DNA of 64,000 nt from Saccharospirillum salsuginis (GCF_014651855.1 NZ_BMXR01000005.1:257471-321470), one strand, 5' to 3'; counted from the first letter of the stretch, positions 10,289-19,437 are shown. Program-made: numbers and translations. Notes: generated from the letters alone by a model not told the origin.

Positions 10289-10726
10289 TCAGGCTGATCG
10301 GGCGCGTTCGTCCGCGCGACGTACGAAAGCATCGACCATGCGGTCGGCCAATTGTTTGAATATGGGCCCGAAGGCCATGGCGGTGAGTTGGCCCTGGGTT
10401 TCAAAACTCAAATCGAGCGACACCCGGCAGCCGTTGTCGCCCAGGGGTTTGAGCGTCCAGATACCGTTCAGGCTCTTCAGCGGCCCGTGCTTCAGGGTGA
10501 GTTCGATCCGGTGCGGCCGCTCCAGGCGATTGTGGGTAACCAGGGTTTTCTCGATCCCGGCCTTGCGCACTACCATCCGGCCGACCATGTGCGTCTCGGA
10601 GACTTCCAGCACGTCGGCGGCCACCACTTCTTCGAGAAAATCCGGGTAGGCCGGCACGTGGTTGATCAGGTCGAAGAGCGTTTCGGCGGAATGCGGCACC
10701 AGGGCCGAACGATGTATCTCTGTCAT
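10289..10726 (-). CDS. ratA: RatA/Coq10-type START-domain protein
   Basis: 145-residue helix-grip protein of the polyketide cyclase/START family. In E. coli the orthologue has been described as the ribosome-associated toxin RatA, while related Coq10 proteins bind ubiquinone, so the physiological role is debated. Characteristic segments are MTEIHRSALVPHSAETLFDL at the N terminus and LINHVPAYPDFL. I start at this internal Met because the upstream extension lacks domain similarity. In many relatives smpB lies divergently next to ratA; here smpB is 32 kb away. Confidence 0.9.
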   Translation of the reverse strand: MTEIHRSALVPHSAETLFDLINHVPAYPDFLEEVVAADVLEVSETHMVGRMVVRKAGIEKTLVTHNRLERPHRIELTLKHGPLKSLNGIWTLKPLGDNGCRVSLDLSFETQGQLTAMAFGPIFKQLADRMVDAFVRRADERARSA

Positions 10727-10767
10727 GAATGCCTGTCTGTGTTGCCGCCCGGCAGATCCGGATCGGG

Positions 10768-12135
10768 CTAGAAATGGGGATACAAGGCCTGACGTTTGAG
10801 CCAGAGCCAAACGCGCCACAGCAGCACGCCCGAGAGGATCGCTCCCAGAATCCAGGGCACGGTTACGCCGCCGAGTCCCAAGGTTGCGCGAGCGAATGTT
10901 AACGCAAGCGCCAACGGGATCACAAATTTGACCGAGAGCCGCCAGGCCAGATATCGACTTCCGGTCTTGGGGTTGACCTGCTTAAGAACCTGATTGGGCG
11001 ACAGCCCCCAGCCCACCCACAGAGCGGTCAACGTAGCCATGACCGGGGCTACGACACTGAAACTGAACCAGTTCAGCACTTCGGTCAGCGGCATGCCGTA
11101 CCAGGTCAGCGATGCCTGGGCCTGGGCCGAGACCAGAGCCAACAGCCCCAACAACAGCCCCAGTGCGAGAATCAGCAACAGCCCGCCCCGATGCGTACGT
11201 CCACTGACCGCCAGCGTCACCAGCAACAGCAGCGGCAGACTGCCCAGAGCGCCAATCGCCACCGCCAGCCAGAGAAACAGGGACAGGTCGGCGGTCAGAT
11301 CCCGGCCGGCGACCCGCTCGACCAAGGCCTGCAGGACCACGCCCGAGTCCGCGCTGCGTGTGACGGCTTCGAGGCCCGGCACAACCGTCGCCACGATCAC
11401 CATTCCCAGCAGCAGGTCGAACAGTTGCACGGACAATACCCAGCGTCCGGTCGGCAGGCTCTGCGGCAACCGGCAGCCGACCAGGTACCAGACCATGAAA
11501 CCGGCGATGGACGAGGTCAGGGCGTACCGTAACGCGAGGAAGACCGCGTCGACCCGGATCGGCTGCCATCCCCAGCGGGCGGACAACTCGCTTAATTGAG
11601 GAAGCTGGATCACGACCAGGGCCAGACACAGCGGCAGGATCAGCGCATACACCAGAGCCATGCCATACCAGGCGAACCAGGCGATCAGAGCCAGCAGCCC
11701 GACCAGCAACAGCATCAACTGCCCCAGTCGGACCCGATCCGAACCGAGATCATACCAGTACAGCACCCGGTCCAGACTGTCGAAACCGGCCAGGGTACCG
11801 GTCAGGGCGTCCTGGCCGACCGCCAGAGTCCAGGCGGCGTTATGCAGGTTGTTGGCGACCACGAAAAGGACGGCCAGCAACAATGCCCCGAGCAGACCGA
11901 ACCCCCAACGGCGCACACTCGAATCAAGCACCAGCTCGAACGGTGACACCCGGTAGTAACGACCGGCCACCAGTTCGGCATGCAACAAGGGCAATACGAT
12001 CACCAGCTTGAACAAGGCATACAAAGCCAGAAAGCTCAATTCGCCGTGGCGGGCGGCGTAGACCGGCAACAGCAGAAAATCGGACAGCCCCAGTTGGCTG
12101 CCGAACAAAATAAGCAGGATCAACAATCGATTCAT
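10768..12135 (-). CDS. Divergent sodium-symporter-like membrane protein
   Basis: 455 residues with about 11-12 hydrophobic helices. The N terminus (RLLILLILFGSQLGLSD, then HGELSFLALYALFKLVIVLP and HAELVAGR) follows the pattern of helices 1 and 2 of neurotransmitter:sodium symporters (SNF family). The sodium-binding AVGLGNIWRFPY segment of that family is not conserved. I therefore call it SNF-like only: it may be a transporter with another ion or a non-transporting relative. The start at 12135 avoids a non-hydrophobic extension. It lies 41 bp upstream of ratA and could share a transcript. Confidence 0.65.
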   Translation of the reverse strand: MNRLLILLILFGSQLGLSDFLLLPVYAARHGELSFLALYALFKLVIVLPLLHAELVAGRYYRVSPFELVLDSSVRRWGFGLLGALLLAVLFVVANNLHNAAWTLAVGQDALTGTLAGFDSLDRVLYWYDLGSDRVRLGQLMLLLVGLLALIAWFAWYGMALVYALILPLCLALVVIQLPQLSELSARWGWQPIRVDAVFLALRYALTSSIAGFMVWYLVGCRLPQSLPTGRWVLSVQLFDLLLGMVIVATVVPGLEAVTRSADSGVVLQALVERVAGRDLTADLSLFLWLAVAIGALGSLPLLLLVTLAVSGRTHRGGLLLILALGLLLGLLALVSAQAQASLTWYGMPLTEVLNWFSFSVVAPVMATLTALWVGWGLSPNQVLKQVNPKTGSRYLAWRLSVKFVIPLALALTFARATLGLGGVTVPWILGAILSGVLLWRVWLWLKRQALYPHF

Positions 12136-12246
12136 GGCGCCCAGTATACCCGGATACACACAGCTGTCTTTACGCACCTGAGCCATTGACAAGCGGCGAA
12201 CGTACAACAAGGTTAGAGTTCAGGTTCCAGCCCAAGGAGGCCCACC

Positions 12247-13368
12247 ATGGTCCGAATACTGTTCGTTCTGATCTGCATCGGCTCGTTGGCTGCGTCAGCG
12301 CAGGCCCGGGTTATTCTGTCGGACACCAGCGCCGGCCAGGCGTTCGAGGTCGAAGAGGTCGCCACCGGGCTCAATGTCCCCTGGGGCATGGCCTTCGTCA
12401 ATGAACGGGCGTTGTTGATCACCCAGCGCAGCGGAGGCGCCGTGCGCCTGAACCTCGATACCGGCGAACGCCGACCGGTGCAGGGCTTGCCCGACGTCGC
12501 GGCGCGTGGACAGGGCGGCCTGCTCGATGTCGCGACCGGACCCGATTACCCCGACACCGGCTGGCTCTATTTCACCTACAGTAAAGCTACGCCGGATGGC
12601 GCCGTGACCACACTGGCGCGGGCAAAACTCTCCGACACCCGGCTGACGGACTGGACCGACCTACTGGTCACCCGCTCAGCTTCCGGCACCGGCCGACACT
12701 TCGGCAGCCGCATCGCTTTCGACCAGGCCGGACACGTGTTTTTCGGCGTCGGCGACCGGGGTAACCGGCCCAACGGTCAGGATCTGACCACCCATGCCGG
12801 CGCGCTGATGCGACTGAATCTCGACGGCAGCATCCCCGGGGACAATCCGTTTGTCGATCGCGAAAACGCCCTGCCCGAAATCTGGAGTTATGGTCACCGC
12901 AATCCCCAAGGCCTGGCTTACGACCCGGCCACGAATCGGCTGTGGGAAATCGAACATGGGCCGCGCGGCGGCGATGAAATCAACCTGATTGAAAAAGGGG
13001 CCAACTATGGCTGGCCGGTGGTTTCACACGGCAAGGAATACTACGGACCCGTGGACGTGGGCGAAGCCACCAGCAAGCCGGGCATGGCCGACCCGGTCAA
13101 GGTGTACATCCCCTCCATCGCACCGGGCAGTCTGGTCCATTACCGGGGCGAGGCTTTTCCCGAATGGCGCGGCAACCTCCTCGCCGGCGCACTGGTGTTG
13201 ACCCACCTGAACCGGGTTGTACTCAACGAAGCCGGCGAAGCGGTCGGCGAGGAGCGGTTGCTGGAGTCGCTGGGTGAACGCATCCGCGATGTGGCGGTGG
13301 ACCCGGAGGGCCGACTCTATCTGACCACGGACAGCGGTCGTCTGCTGCGGCTGCAACCGGCCGACTGA
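12247..13368 (+). CDS. Soluble PQQ-dependent aldose sugar dehydrogenase family protein
   Basis: 373-residue exported six-bladed beta-propeller of the GdhB/YliI family, expected to oxidise aldoses with pyrroloquinoline quinone in the periplasm. Residues 1-20 form a signal peptide ending SAQA. Family motifs are NVPWGMAF, GTGRHFGSRIAFD, the GDRGNRPNGQDL loop, YGHRNPQGLAYDP and the ENGPRGGDE-like segment EHGPRGGDEINLI. A ribosome site AAGGAGG precedes the ATG. It is convergent with an SMP-30 lactonase, which could hydrolyse the lactone product. Confidence 0.88.
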   Translation: MVRILFVLICIGSLAASAQARVILSDTSAGQAFEVEEVATGLNVPWGMAFVNERALLITQRSGGAVRLNLDTGERRPVQGLPDVAARGQGGLLDVATGPDYPDTGWLYFTYSKATPDGAVTTLARAKLSDTRLTDWTDLLVTRSASGTGRHFGSRIAFDQAGHVFFGVGDRGNRPNGQDLTTHAGALMRLNLDGSIPGDNPFVDRENALPEIWSYGHRNPQGLAYDPATNRLWEIEHGPRGGDEINLIEKGANYGWPVVSHGKEYYGPVDVGEATSKPGMADPVKVYIPSIAPGSLVHYRGEAFPEWRGNLLAGALVLTHLNRVVLNEAGEAVGEERLLESLGERIRDVAVDPEGRLYLTTDSGRLLRLQPAD

Positions 13369-13372
13369 AGGC

Positions 13373-14251
13373 TCAAGCGCCCCGGAAAGCCGGGATCGGC
13401 AGCCCGGCCACCTCGGTTCGCATCCGGAGTATGGAACCGGCCAGGGGCTCGCGTTCCAGCTGCGCCGGGCTAAGATGCTTGCGCGCACTGGTCAGGTAGA
13501 GGGTTTTCATGTCCGGACCGCCGAAGCAACAGGACGTCGGATTCGTGACCGGCGTTGGTATCTCCCGGTCCACCCGCCCATCGGGCCGCAGACGCACCAT
13601 CCTGCCCTGCCCCCACAGGCAGGTCCAGAGGCATCCGGTTTCATCCATGGCCGAACCGTCGATGGTGCCGTCCTGTCCTTCCACCGAGAAGAAGGGCTCG
13701 CCGGCACCGATACGTCCGGACGTTTCATCGAACGGGTAGCGCCACAGTGTCTGGCGCGCCGAGTCGGCGTTGTAGAACCAGCGCCCGTCCGGGCTCCAGA
13801 CCAGGGTGTTGGGAATGCCGAGACCGGTCATCAGGGTCTCGACGTTGCGCCCGTCCAGTCGACAGAGCACCCCTTCCGACAGGGATTCATCCAGATGCGT
13901 GGTACCCAGCCAGAGCCGGCCCCGAGCATCCACCCGGGCTTCATTGGGGCGTATCTCAGGGTGCGGTGGCCAGCAGGGTCCGCTCCAGGGGGTGACCTGT
14001 CCGGTTCGGGTATTCAGAACGACCAGGCCGAGATGCGTCGCGACCAGCACTGCATCGGCCTGATCGGTCAGCGCCAGGCCGGCCGTGTAGGCATCCAGGG
14101 TCCAGTGCTGGTGCCATTCGTCCAGACAACCGAACCGGTGGACTTCCCCGTCCATGATGTTGACCCAGTACAACGCCTGCCGGGCCGGATCCCACAGCGG
14201 TGTTTCGCCCAAGTACGAAGCGGTTCGAACCACCAGCTCCCATCCTGTCAT
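13373..14251 (-). CDS. SMP-30/gluconolactonase/LRE family protein
   Basis: 292-residue beta-propeller of the SMP-30 family, metal-dependent lactonases acting on sugar lactones. Visible landmarks are LGETPLWDP (metal-binding Glu near residue 16), the IRPNEARVDARGRLWLGT stretch, the SPDGRWFYNADS substrate loop and the DGSAMDETGCLW metal-binding Asp. There is no signal peptide, so it is probably cytosolic. It converges on the sugar dehydrogenase with a 4-bp gap, which suggests but does not prove a shared sugar-oxidation route. Confidence 0.85.
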   Translation of the reverse strand: MTGWELVVRTASYLGETPLWDPARQALYWVNIMDGEVHRFGCLDEWHQHWTLDAYTAGLALTDQADAVLVATHLGLVVLNTRTGQVTPWSGPCWPPHPEIRPNEARVDARGRLWLGTTHLDESLSEGVLCRLDGRNVETLMTGLGIPNTLVWSPDGRWFYNADSARQTLWRYPFDETSGRIGAGEPFFSVEGQDGTIDGSAMDETGCLWTCLWGQGRMVRLRPDGRVDREIPTPVTNPTSCCFGGPDMKTLYLTSARKHLSPAQLEREPLAGSILRMRTEVAGLPIPAFRGA

Positions 14252-14403
14252 GTCTGTCTCCTGCCAGCGGATTCATATCTTGCTGTAACCGGTTACAGCT
14301 TGCGACACACTATACCGCACGGAGATTCTGAGAACCAGATGATTGGAGCGGATGCAGGCGGGAAAGCCCCGGCGAACAGTCGCCGGGGCCTGCGGAGCGC
14401 GGG

Positions 14404-15198
14404 TCAGTCGACGATGATCTTGAAGAACAGATAGTCCTTGCGGATGCGGGTATAGGTTCCGTCGCTCTTGACGGCGTCGAGCCCGCGATTGAACAGCCGG
14501 CGCAAATCGTCATCGTCCTTGCGGAACGCCATGCCGACGCCCTTGCCGAGCTGTTGCGGATCGCCGATGATCGGGTATTCGCCTTCGATCATGAACTCCT
14601 GTTCCCAGATGGGGTAGTCCATAAAGGCGACATCGACTTCGCCGCCGCGGATGGCTTCGTTCAGAGCGGCATTGGACTCGAAGGGACGCAACTGAATCGA
14701 GTCGCCGTATTCTTCCCGCAGGTAGTCTTCCTGGATGTAACCGCCGACGACACCGACGGTTCGGCCTTCCAGATCACTGTCTCTGGCGGACGTGATGCCG
14801 GAATCTTCATGGGTGAACAACACCGAGGGCGTGGAATAGTAGGCTTCGCCGAAATCGACTTTTTCGGCGCGCTCGGCGTTGATCGACATCGAGGACATGA
14901 TGGCGTCGTAGCGACCGTCCTGCAGACCGGGAATGATGTCGTCCCAGGGTGTGACCACCCATTCGCATTCAATACCCAGCTCGCGGCAGACGGCGTTACC
15001 CAGATCGATTTCGAACCCCGTCAATTCCCCGTTTTCATTCCGGTAGGAATACGGAGGATAAGGAACGTCGACACCCAGGCGAACGACATCCAGGGCCATG
15101 TCCGGCGTTTTCATGGACGTTTGATAATAGTACCAGCCTCCGGCGGCACCGGCGGCGATCAGCAGCAGTACGATCAGAATCAGCGCTTGTCGTTTCAT
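14404..15198 (-). CDS. Amino-acid-type periplasmic solute-binding protein
   Basis: 264-residue family 3 extracellular binding protein. Residues 4-24 are hydrophobic and may act as a signal peptide or a membrane anchor, as no clear cleavage site follows. The family signature GFEIDLGNAVCRELGIEC and the substrate loop AIMSSMSINAERAEKVDFGEAYY are present. Similar proteins bind polar or basic amino acids. No permease or ATPase genes adjoin it, so it may serve a distant transporter or a sensory role. It resembles the AotJ-like protein at 47520. Confidence 0.82.
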   Translation of the reverse strand: MKRQALILIVLLLIAAGAAGGWYYYQTSMKTPDMALDVVRLGVDVPYPPYSYRNENGELTGFEIDLGNAVCRELGIECEWVVTPWDDIIPGLQDGRYDAIMSSMSINAERAEKVDFGEAYYSTPSVLFTHEDSGITSARDSDLEGRTVGVVGGYIQEDYLREEYGDSIQLRPFESNAALNEAIRGGEVDVAFMDYPIWEQEFMIEGEYPIIGDPQQLGKGVGMAFRKDDDDLRRLFNRGLDAVKSDGTYTRIRKDYLFFKIIVD

Positions 15199-15341
15199 TA
15201 TTATTGTGAACCTTGCACGAACTAGGAGCGGAATCTTTACCCTAACGGGTCATGGATGCAAAGTTAAGACAAGGTGTCACTTTTGGACAAACTGAGGACC
15301 GTTTCACAAAATTGACGGTTGGTGGGGAATAAATCGGGGCA

Positions 15342-15362
15342 GCGCCGGCAAAACGCCGGCGC
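15342..15362 (-). terminator. Probable terminator of the KamA-like gene
   Basis: Perfect inverted repeat GCGCCGGC / GCCGGCGC with a 5-base loop, 15 bp beyond the stop codon at 15377. The T-tract on the minus strand is poor, while the plus strand reads CTTTCAG after the stem, so either strand could use it weakly. Confidence 0.5.
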
Positions 15363-15376
15363 TTTCAGCAGTGGGA

Positions 15377-16720
15377 TCAGCTTTCTTCGAAAAAGAAACG
15401 CTCTTCGCCGAAGGCCGGTTCCAGGTGGTTCAGCCAGGTGGCATCGGGGTTGTACTTGGCGAAGAAAGGCCGCTGGACCCAGTCCGGGTCGCGCCCCTGA
15501 ATCATGCGCAGGGCCATGACTTGTTCGCCGGCCACTTCGGTGACGCCCTGGATCTCGACCTTGCCCGGGTCCGAACTCATGGACGGACCGCGTGCCGTAC
15601 GGGCGATGCCGGACACCTGTTTCATGGCGTCGCGGTAGATCTCCCAGGCTTCGACCAGCGGGATTTCGAAGTAGTGACGGGCGCCGGTGTCGCGTTCAAC
15701 GAACATGTAGTAGGGAATGATGCCCAGTTCGACCTGGATCTGCCACATGCGTGCCCAGTCGTCGGCGTTGTCGTTGATGTGCTTCAGCAAAGGCCCCTGG
15801 GCGCGGATCTGGGCGCCGGTGGCGCGCACGCGACGAATGGCTTCACGCGCGATTTCCGGTTCCAGCTCCTGCCAGTGATTGTAGTGCGCCATCAGGGCCA
15901 GGTGCTTGCCCGCGGCCTGGACTTCCTCGAACAAATCGAGCAGGTCCTGGGCGTCGGCGTCGGTCACGAACCGCTGTGGCCAGAAGGTCATCGCCTTCGA
16001 GCCGATGCGGATGGTGCGCACATGGCTGAATTCCTCGGTCAGCAGAGGCTCGATGTAAGCGCGCAGGTTGCGTGTTTTCATCACCAGCGGATCGCCCCCG
16101 GTGATCAGGATGTCGGTGATTTCCGGATGCTCGCGCAGGTAACCGACCAGGTCGCCGGATTCCTTGGTGGCGATTTTCAGGTCTTTATCGCCGACGAACT
16201 GGGCCCAGCGGAAACAGAAGGTGCAATAGCTGTGGCACACCTGACCGGCGCTCGGGAAAAACAGAGCGGTTTCACGGTACTTGTGCTGAATGCCATTGAT
16301 CGGCTCGCCGTTCACGGTCGGGATGTTCTTTTCCATCTGGCCGGCCGGGTGCGGATTCAGCTCGTTCCGGATCTCTTTGATCAGGGCGTCCAGCTCTTTC
16401 TTTTCCATGCCCGTCCGCATGGCTTCGGCGACACGGTCGTAGTGTTGCGGGGCCAGCATGCCGCGTTGTGGAAAGGTGAGCTGATAGATGGGGTCGTTCG
16501 GTACCTTGTCCCACTGGATCAGTTCGTTGATCACGTATTCGTTCACCCGAAACGGCAATACACTGGCGACGACCTTCATCTCGAAGCGGGTTTCCTCGGA
16601 CAACGCCTCTAACTGGGTGATCTGATCCAGTTGTTTGGCGGTGTATACCTTGAAGCGCTGGTAGCTGTAGTCGGACCAGTCGTCGACGGCATGAATCGGT
16701 ACGATCTTTTGTTCAGACAT
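15377..16720 (-). CDS. KamA-family radical SAM aminomutase-like protein
   Basis: 447 residues. The radical SAM cluster motif CHSYCTFC (Cys162, Cys166, Cys169) and the SAM-binding TGGDPL (207-212) are intact. Overall it resembles lysine 2,3-aminomutase, which moves an amino group using PLP and a 4Fe-4S cluster. The usual PLP-lysine motif PGGGGK is missing; the segment SSDPGKVEI with Lys387 sits in the corresponding place. Substrate is therefore uncertain. No beta-lysine acetyltransferase gene (ablB) is adjacent. The start at 16720 was chosen because the longer frame has an unlikely N terminus. Confidence 0.8.
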   Translation of the reverse strand: MSEQKIVPIHAVDDWSDYSYQRFKVYTAKQLDQITQLEALSEETRFEMKVVASVLPFRVNEYVINELIQWDKVPNDPIYQLTFPQRGMLAPQHYDRVAEAMRTGMEKKELDALIKEIRNELNPHPAGQMEKNIPTVNGEPINGIQHKYRETALFFPSAGQVCHSYCTFCFRWAQFVGDKDLKIATKESGDLVGYLREHPEITDILITGGDPLVMKTRNLRAYIEPLLTEEFSHVRTIRIGSKAMTFWPQRFVTDADAQDLLDLFEEVQAAGKHLALMAHYNHWQELEPEIAREAIRRVRATGAQIRAQGPLLKHINDNADDWARMWQIQVELGIIPYYMFVERDTGARHYFEIPLVEAWEIYRDAMKQVSGIARTARGPSMSSDPGKVEIQGVTEVAGEQVMALRMIQGRDPDWVQRPFFAKYNPDATWLNHLEPAFGEERFFFEES

Positions 16721-17155
16721 CGGATCAAGCCTTCTCCATTCAACGTCGGCCGCGCAGGCGATAACCCCGAGTGGTCTCAGAGAGTGCGAACCCGGGCGGG
16801 CTGCGGACCGAAAAAAACAGGTATCGGTAGGATGGTTCACCGATCACGATGGATGCACCGGTGCGGGCGGTGTCTGCCCGGCCGATGTGCAATTTTTGAT
16901 CAGCTCGTGAGCTGGACGCGGCATACTACCGGAATATTGGTTAGATGTCTAAAGTTCAGCCGACCCGAAAATGGCCGGTCGTCAGGGGCCGTTTACGAAC
17001 AATTCGGCCTCAAGTCGAGACCCGGGTCACACATTCGCTACCTTTTGCCAGGCTGATGGTTCCGGCGTCTCCCGAACGTCCCTGCCAAACCCGTAGTGCG
17101 CGAAAGAAACCACCTGCGGCAACCGCATCGGCAGAGCGTGGCTGATACTGGTAAC
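16721..17155. other. Divergent intergenic region, no gene seen
   Basis: 435 bp between the KamA-like gene and the exporter gene. I looked for a lysine riboswitch in the KamA leader and saw no matching arrangement. Open frames here are short and lack ribosome sites. Promoters for both flanking genes must lie here, but none stands out. Confidence 0.4.
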
Positions 17156-18079
17156 ATGCGCGCTTCGCTCTCACTGGAACCGCCGCCCCCGATGTCCGTC
17201 TCCCGAACCGTGCAATCCGACCTGCTGCTCGTTCTGGTTACCCTGCTCGCCGCCGCCGGCTGGATGTTTTCCAAGGAGGCGCTGGTGGGTCTGACGCCGT
17301 TGCTGTTTATCGGGGTGCGGTTTTTCAGCGCCGGGCTGATCCTCGGGCTGGTTGGCGGGCGTTCGTTAAAGGCCTTGTCGATAGGCGACTGGCACCGTGC
17401 CCTGCTGACCGGACTGGCGATGGCGACGGCCATGTCGTTCTGGATCATGGGGTTGAGCCTGGCCACCAATCTGGGGATCGGGGCCTTCATCGCCAGTCTG
17501 GGCGTGGTGCTGACGCCCTTGATGGCAAGGCTCCTGTTCGGCGTGCGCACCGCGCCGACAACCTGGGTAGCGGTGGGCACCGCCCTGGTCGGGCTGGCCT
17601 TACTGCGTCTGGAAGGCGGGTTTTCGCTGTCGGCCTCGGACGGGTTCTTTCTGGCGGCGGCGGTGGCCTTTTCAGTGCATTTCAACTTGAACAGCCGGTT
17701 CGCGGCGCGGATTCCCGCCCTGCCGCTGACGGCGATCCAGTTGGGCGTGACCGGTCTCGCCTCGCTGACCCTGTTCTCCTTCCTCGAACCGGCTCCCGTC
17801 TGGCCGGGCTGGTCGATTCTGGGTTGGCTGACCGCCAGTATCCTGCTCGGAACCTGTCTGCGGTTTTTCTTCCAGGTCAAGGCTCAGGGCATGGCCCAGG
17901 TCAGTCACGCGGCGGTGATCATGACGCTGGAGCCAGTGTGGACGGCCCTGCTCGGCAGTCTCTGGTTTGCCGAGCGCATGAGCCCGCTGCAGCTGTTGGG
18001 CTGCTGCATCATTTTCGGGGCTTTGCTGATCAGCCGCTGGCGGCTGTTGTTCCGGCGACCGATCGACGGTCAGCGCTGA
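17156..18079 (+). CDS. EamA/DMT-family transporter
   Basis: 307 residues with ten predicted transmembrane helices arranged as two EamA repeats; the second begins about residue 160. Members export amino acids, nucleobases or other metabolites from the cytosol. Family-like segments are IGVRFFSAGLILGLV, LVGLALLRLEGG and SHAAVIMTLEPVWTALLG. Two starts are possible, 17156 and 17192, neither with a strong ribosome site. The last 10 bp overlap the convergent bacteriohemerythrin gene. Substrate cannot be read from sequence. Confidence 0.85.
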   Translation: MRASLSLEPPPPMSVSRTVQSDLLLVLVTLLAAAGWMFSKEALVGLTPLLFIGVRFFSAGLILGLVGGRSLKALSIGDWHRALLTGLAMATAMSFWIMGLSLATNLGIGAFIASLGVVLTPLMARLLFGVRTAPTTWVAVGTALVGLALLRLEGGFSLSASDGFFLAAAVAFSVHFNLNSRFAARIPALPLTAIQLGVTGLASLTLFSFLEPAPVWPGWSILGWLTASILLGTCLRFFFQVKAQGMAQVSHAAVIMTLEPVWTALLGSLWFAERMSPLQLLGCCIIFGALLISRWRLLFRRPIDGQR

Positions 18080-18528
18080 TACCGGCGAACGGCCTGCAGT
18101 ACCTGGCCGGAGGCGGCCTTGCCGCGACGACCCAGCAGTCGGCTTTTAACAGTATCGGAGTAGCTCTGGTCATCGGTCAGGATGTGCTTGAGCAACCAGC
18201 TCTGCAGCACTCCGGCCAGTTCCGACGCCACTTCGTTGCCCTGAATGAAGCGTTTGCGCAGCTGCTCGATCTGTCGGGCGAAGGCCTGGTGCGCCAGTTG
18301 ATGGTCGGCCAGGTCGCTGTAGCCGGCTTCTTCCATCAGGGATTCCTCGAAGGCGAAGTGGGACAGGGTGTAGTCGACGAGGTTGTGCAACACGGCCCTC
18401 AGTTCAGCTTCGGCGTCGCGCTGCCCCTGCAGTTCGTGCACGGTGTTGATGTATTCGACGATGCGCTTGTGCTGGTTGTCGATGACCGGAATACCGATCT
18501 CGTACTCACTGGACCAGACGATTTTCAT
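18070..18528 (-). CDS. Bacteriohemerythrin (first of two)
   Basis: 152-residue four-helix-bundle protein binding oxygen at a di-iron centre. The iron ligands appear in the family pattern: His of IDNQHKRIVEYIN, the HFAFEE segment with His and Glu, HQLAHQAF, and a distal HILTDDQSY. The start at 18528 follows a GAGGAGG ribosome site. Likely roles are oxygen storage, delivery or sensing. It overlaps the 3' end of the exporter gene by 10 bp and follows its paralogue by 22 bp, so the two are probably cotranscribed. Confidence 0.92.
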   Translation of the reverse strand: MKIVWSSEYEIGIPVIDNQHKRIVEYINTVHELQGQRDAEAELRAVLHNLVDYTLSHFAFEESLMEEAGYSDLADHQLAHQAFARQIEQLRKRFIQGNEVASELAGVLQSWLLKHILTDDQSYSDTVKSRLLGRRGKAASGQVLQAVRRYQR

Positions 18529-18550
18529 GGTGGCCTCCTCTGATATGGGC

Positions 18551-19003
18551 TTAGCCGAACAGACGGCTGAGCCAGCCTTCCTTGCGAGCCTTGACGCGTT
18601 TGGTGGCGCCTTCGAGGTTGGCACGCACGAGATCAGAGTAGTCGTTGTCGTCGCGTTTGATGTGATTGACCAACCAGGCTTTGAGGACGTGGATCAACTC
18701 TTCGGTGATATCTTCGCCGGCTTTGGCCTGTTGCTGGAAGTTGTCGATGCGGCGGGCGAACAGTTGGTGCACTTTTTTGTGGGCTTTGGCGAAGGGGTAG
18801 CCGGCTTCTTCCATGAGGGTTTCTTCGAAGGCGAAGTGGCTCAGAGTGTAGTCGACGAGTTCGTCGAGGACATTGAGGACTTCGGCCGATTCGTGGGTGC
18901 GGTGGGCGTGGTCGACGCGGTTGATGTATTCGACGATGCGTTGGTGCTGGGCGTCGATGACGGGGATGCCGATTTCCAGGTCGGAGGTCCAGTGAAGTGT
19001 CAT
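18551..19003 (-). CDS. Bacteriohemerythrin (second of two)
   Basis: 150-residue paralogue of the neighbouring protein. The di-iron ligands are conserved: IDAQHQRIVEYIN, HFAFEETLMEEAG, HKKVHQLF and HIKRDDNDYSD. The two differ mostly in helices 2 and 3 and at the C terminus, so the duplication is not recent. It is the upstream gene of the pair, and its promoter should lie in the repeat-bearing region above 19003. It has an AGGAGTTA ribosome site. Confidence 0.92.
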   Translation of the reverse strand: MTLHWTSDLEIGIPVIDAQHQRIVEYINRVDHAHRTHESAEVLNVLDELVDYTLSHFAFEETLMEEAGYPFAKAHKKVHQLFARRIDNFQQQAKAGEDITEELIHVLKAWLVNHIKRDDNDYSDLVRANLEGATKRVKARKEGWLSRLFG

Positions 19004-19129
19004 TGGGGGTAACTCCTAAGGGGTAAGTGCTTGGGCGGAGGTTACCTTGGGTGGTTTTTGGAAGTTTAGATCTGGGTCAATGGTTGAGTGGGTTGGTTGG
19101 TCCTGTCTATTGTGCCTGGGTTCGCTCCC

Positions 19130-19232
19130 GAGGCAGGGGTAGCCTCCCCCGGGGCCGCCGTGAACCCGTCCATGGGGGCTTGGCTTCGGCATCCATGCCT
19201 CAGACATCCCCGGGTGAGGCTACCCCCACCTC
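19130..19232. repeat. Nested palindrome family, copy A
   Basis: About 103 bp. Outer arms pair 25 bases with three mismatches (GAGGCAGGGGTAGCC.. with ..GGCTACCCCCACCTC). The interior holds the family core TGAACCCGTCCATGG, GGCTTGGC, then a hairpin around GGCATCCATGCC and GACATCCC. Located 126 bp upstream of the hemerythrin pair and 78 bp from copy B, which is in opposite orientation. Confidence 0.85.
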
Positions 19233-19308
19233 GCGAGCTTGCTTCCGTGCCAAAATTCACTAACTGACTCTGATTACTCAATAGGTTTCTTTGAGCCCCA
19301 ATTGGCTA

Positions 19309-19437
19309 GCGCCGGATGCCGGGTAGACCCAATCAGGGCGGTCCGACGCTTCGGTGTCGGCAGCATGGATGCTGCCGTCAAGCCCCCAGGGATGGGTTTA
19401 TGGCGACCCTGATTGGGTCTACCCGGCAGCCGGTGCG
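19309..19437. repeat. Nested palindrome family, copy B (reverse)
   Basis: Outer arms of about 30 bases pair with two mismatches (GATGCCGGGTAGACCCAATC with its complement). Inner hairpin is CGGCAGCATGGATGCTGCCG. Reverse orientation relative to copy A. It lies just downstream of the sbcC stop codon and may end that transcript. Confidence 0.85.

Noticed and set aside
16721..16940. Lysine riboswitch before the KamA-like gene
   Set aside because: No conserved five-helix arrangement or characteristic internal motifs visible.
19130..19437. Integron attC sites as explanation for the nested palindromes
   Set aside because: No terminal R-box pair (GTTRRRY/RYYYAAC), no integron integrase and no cassette-like spacing of genes.
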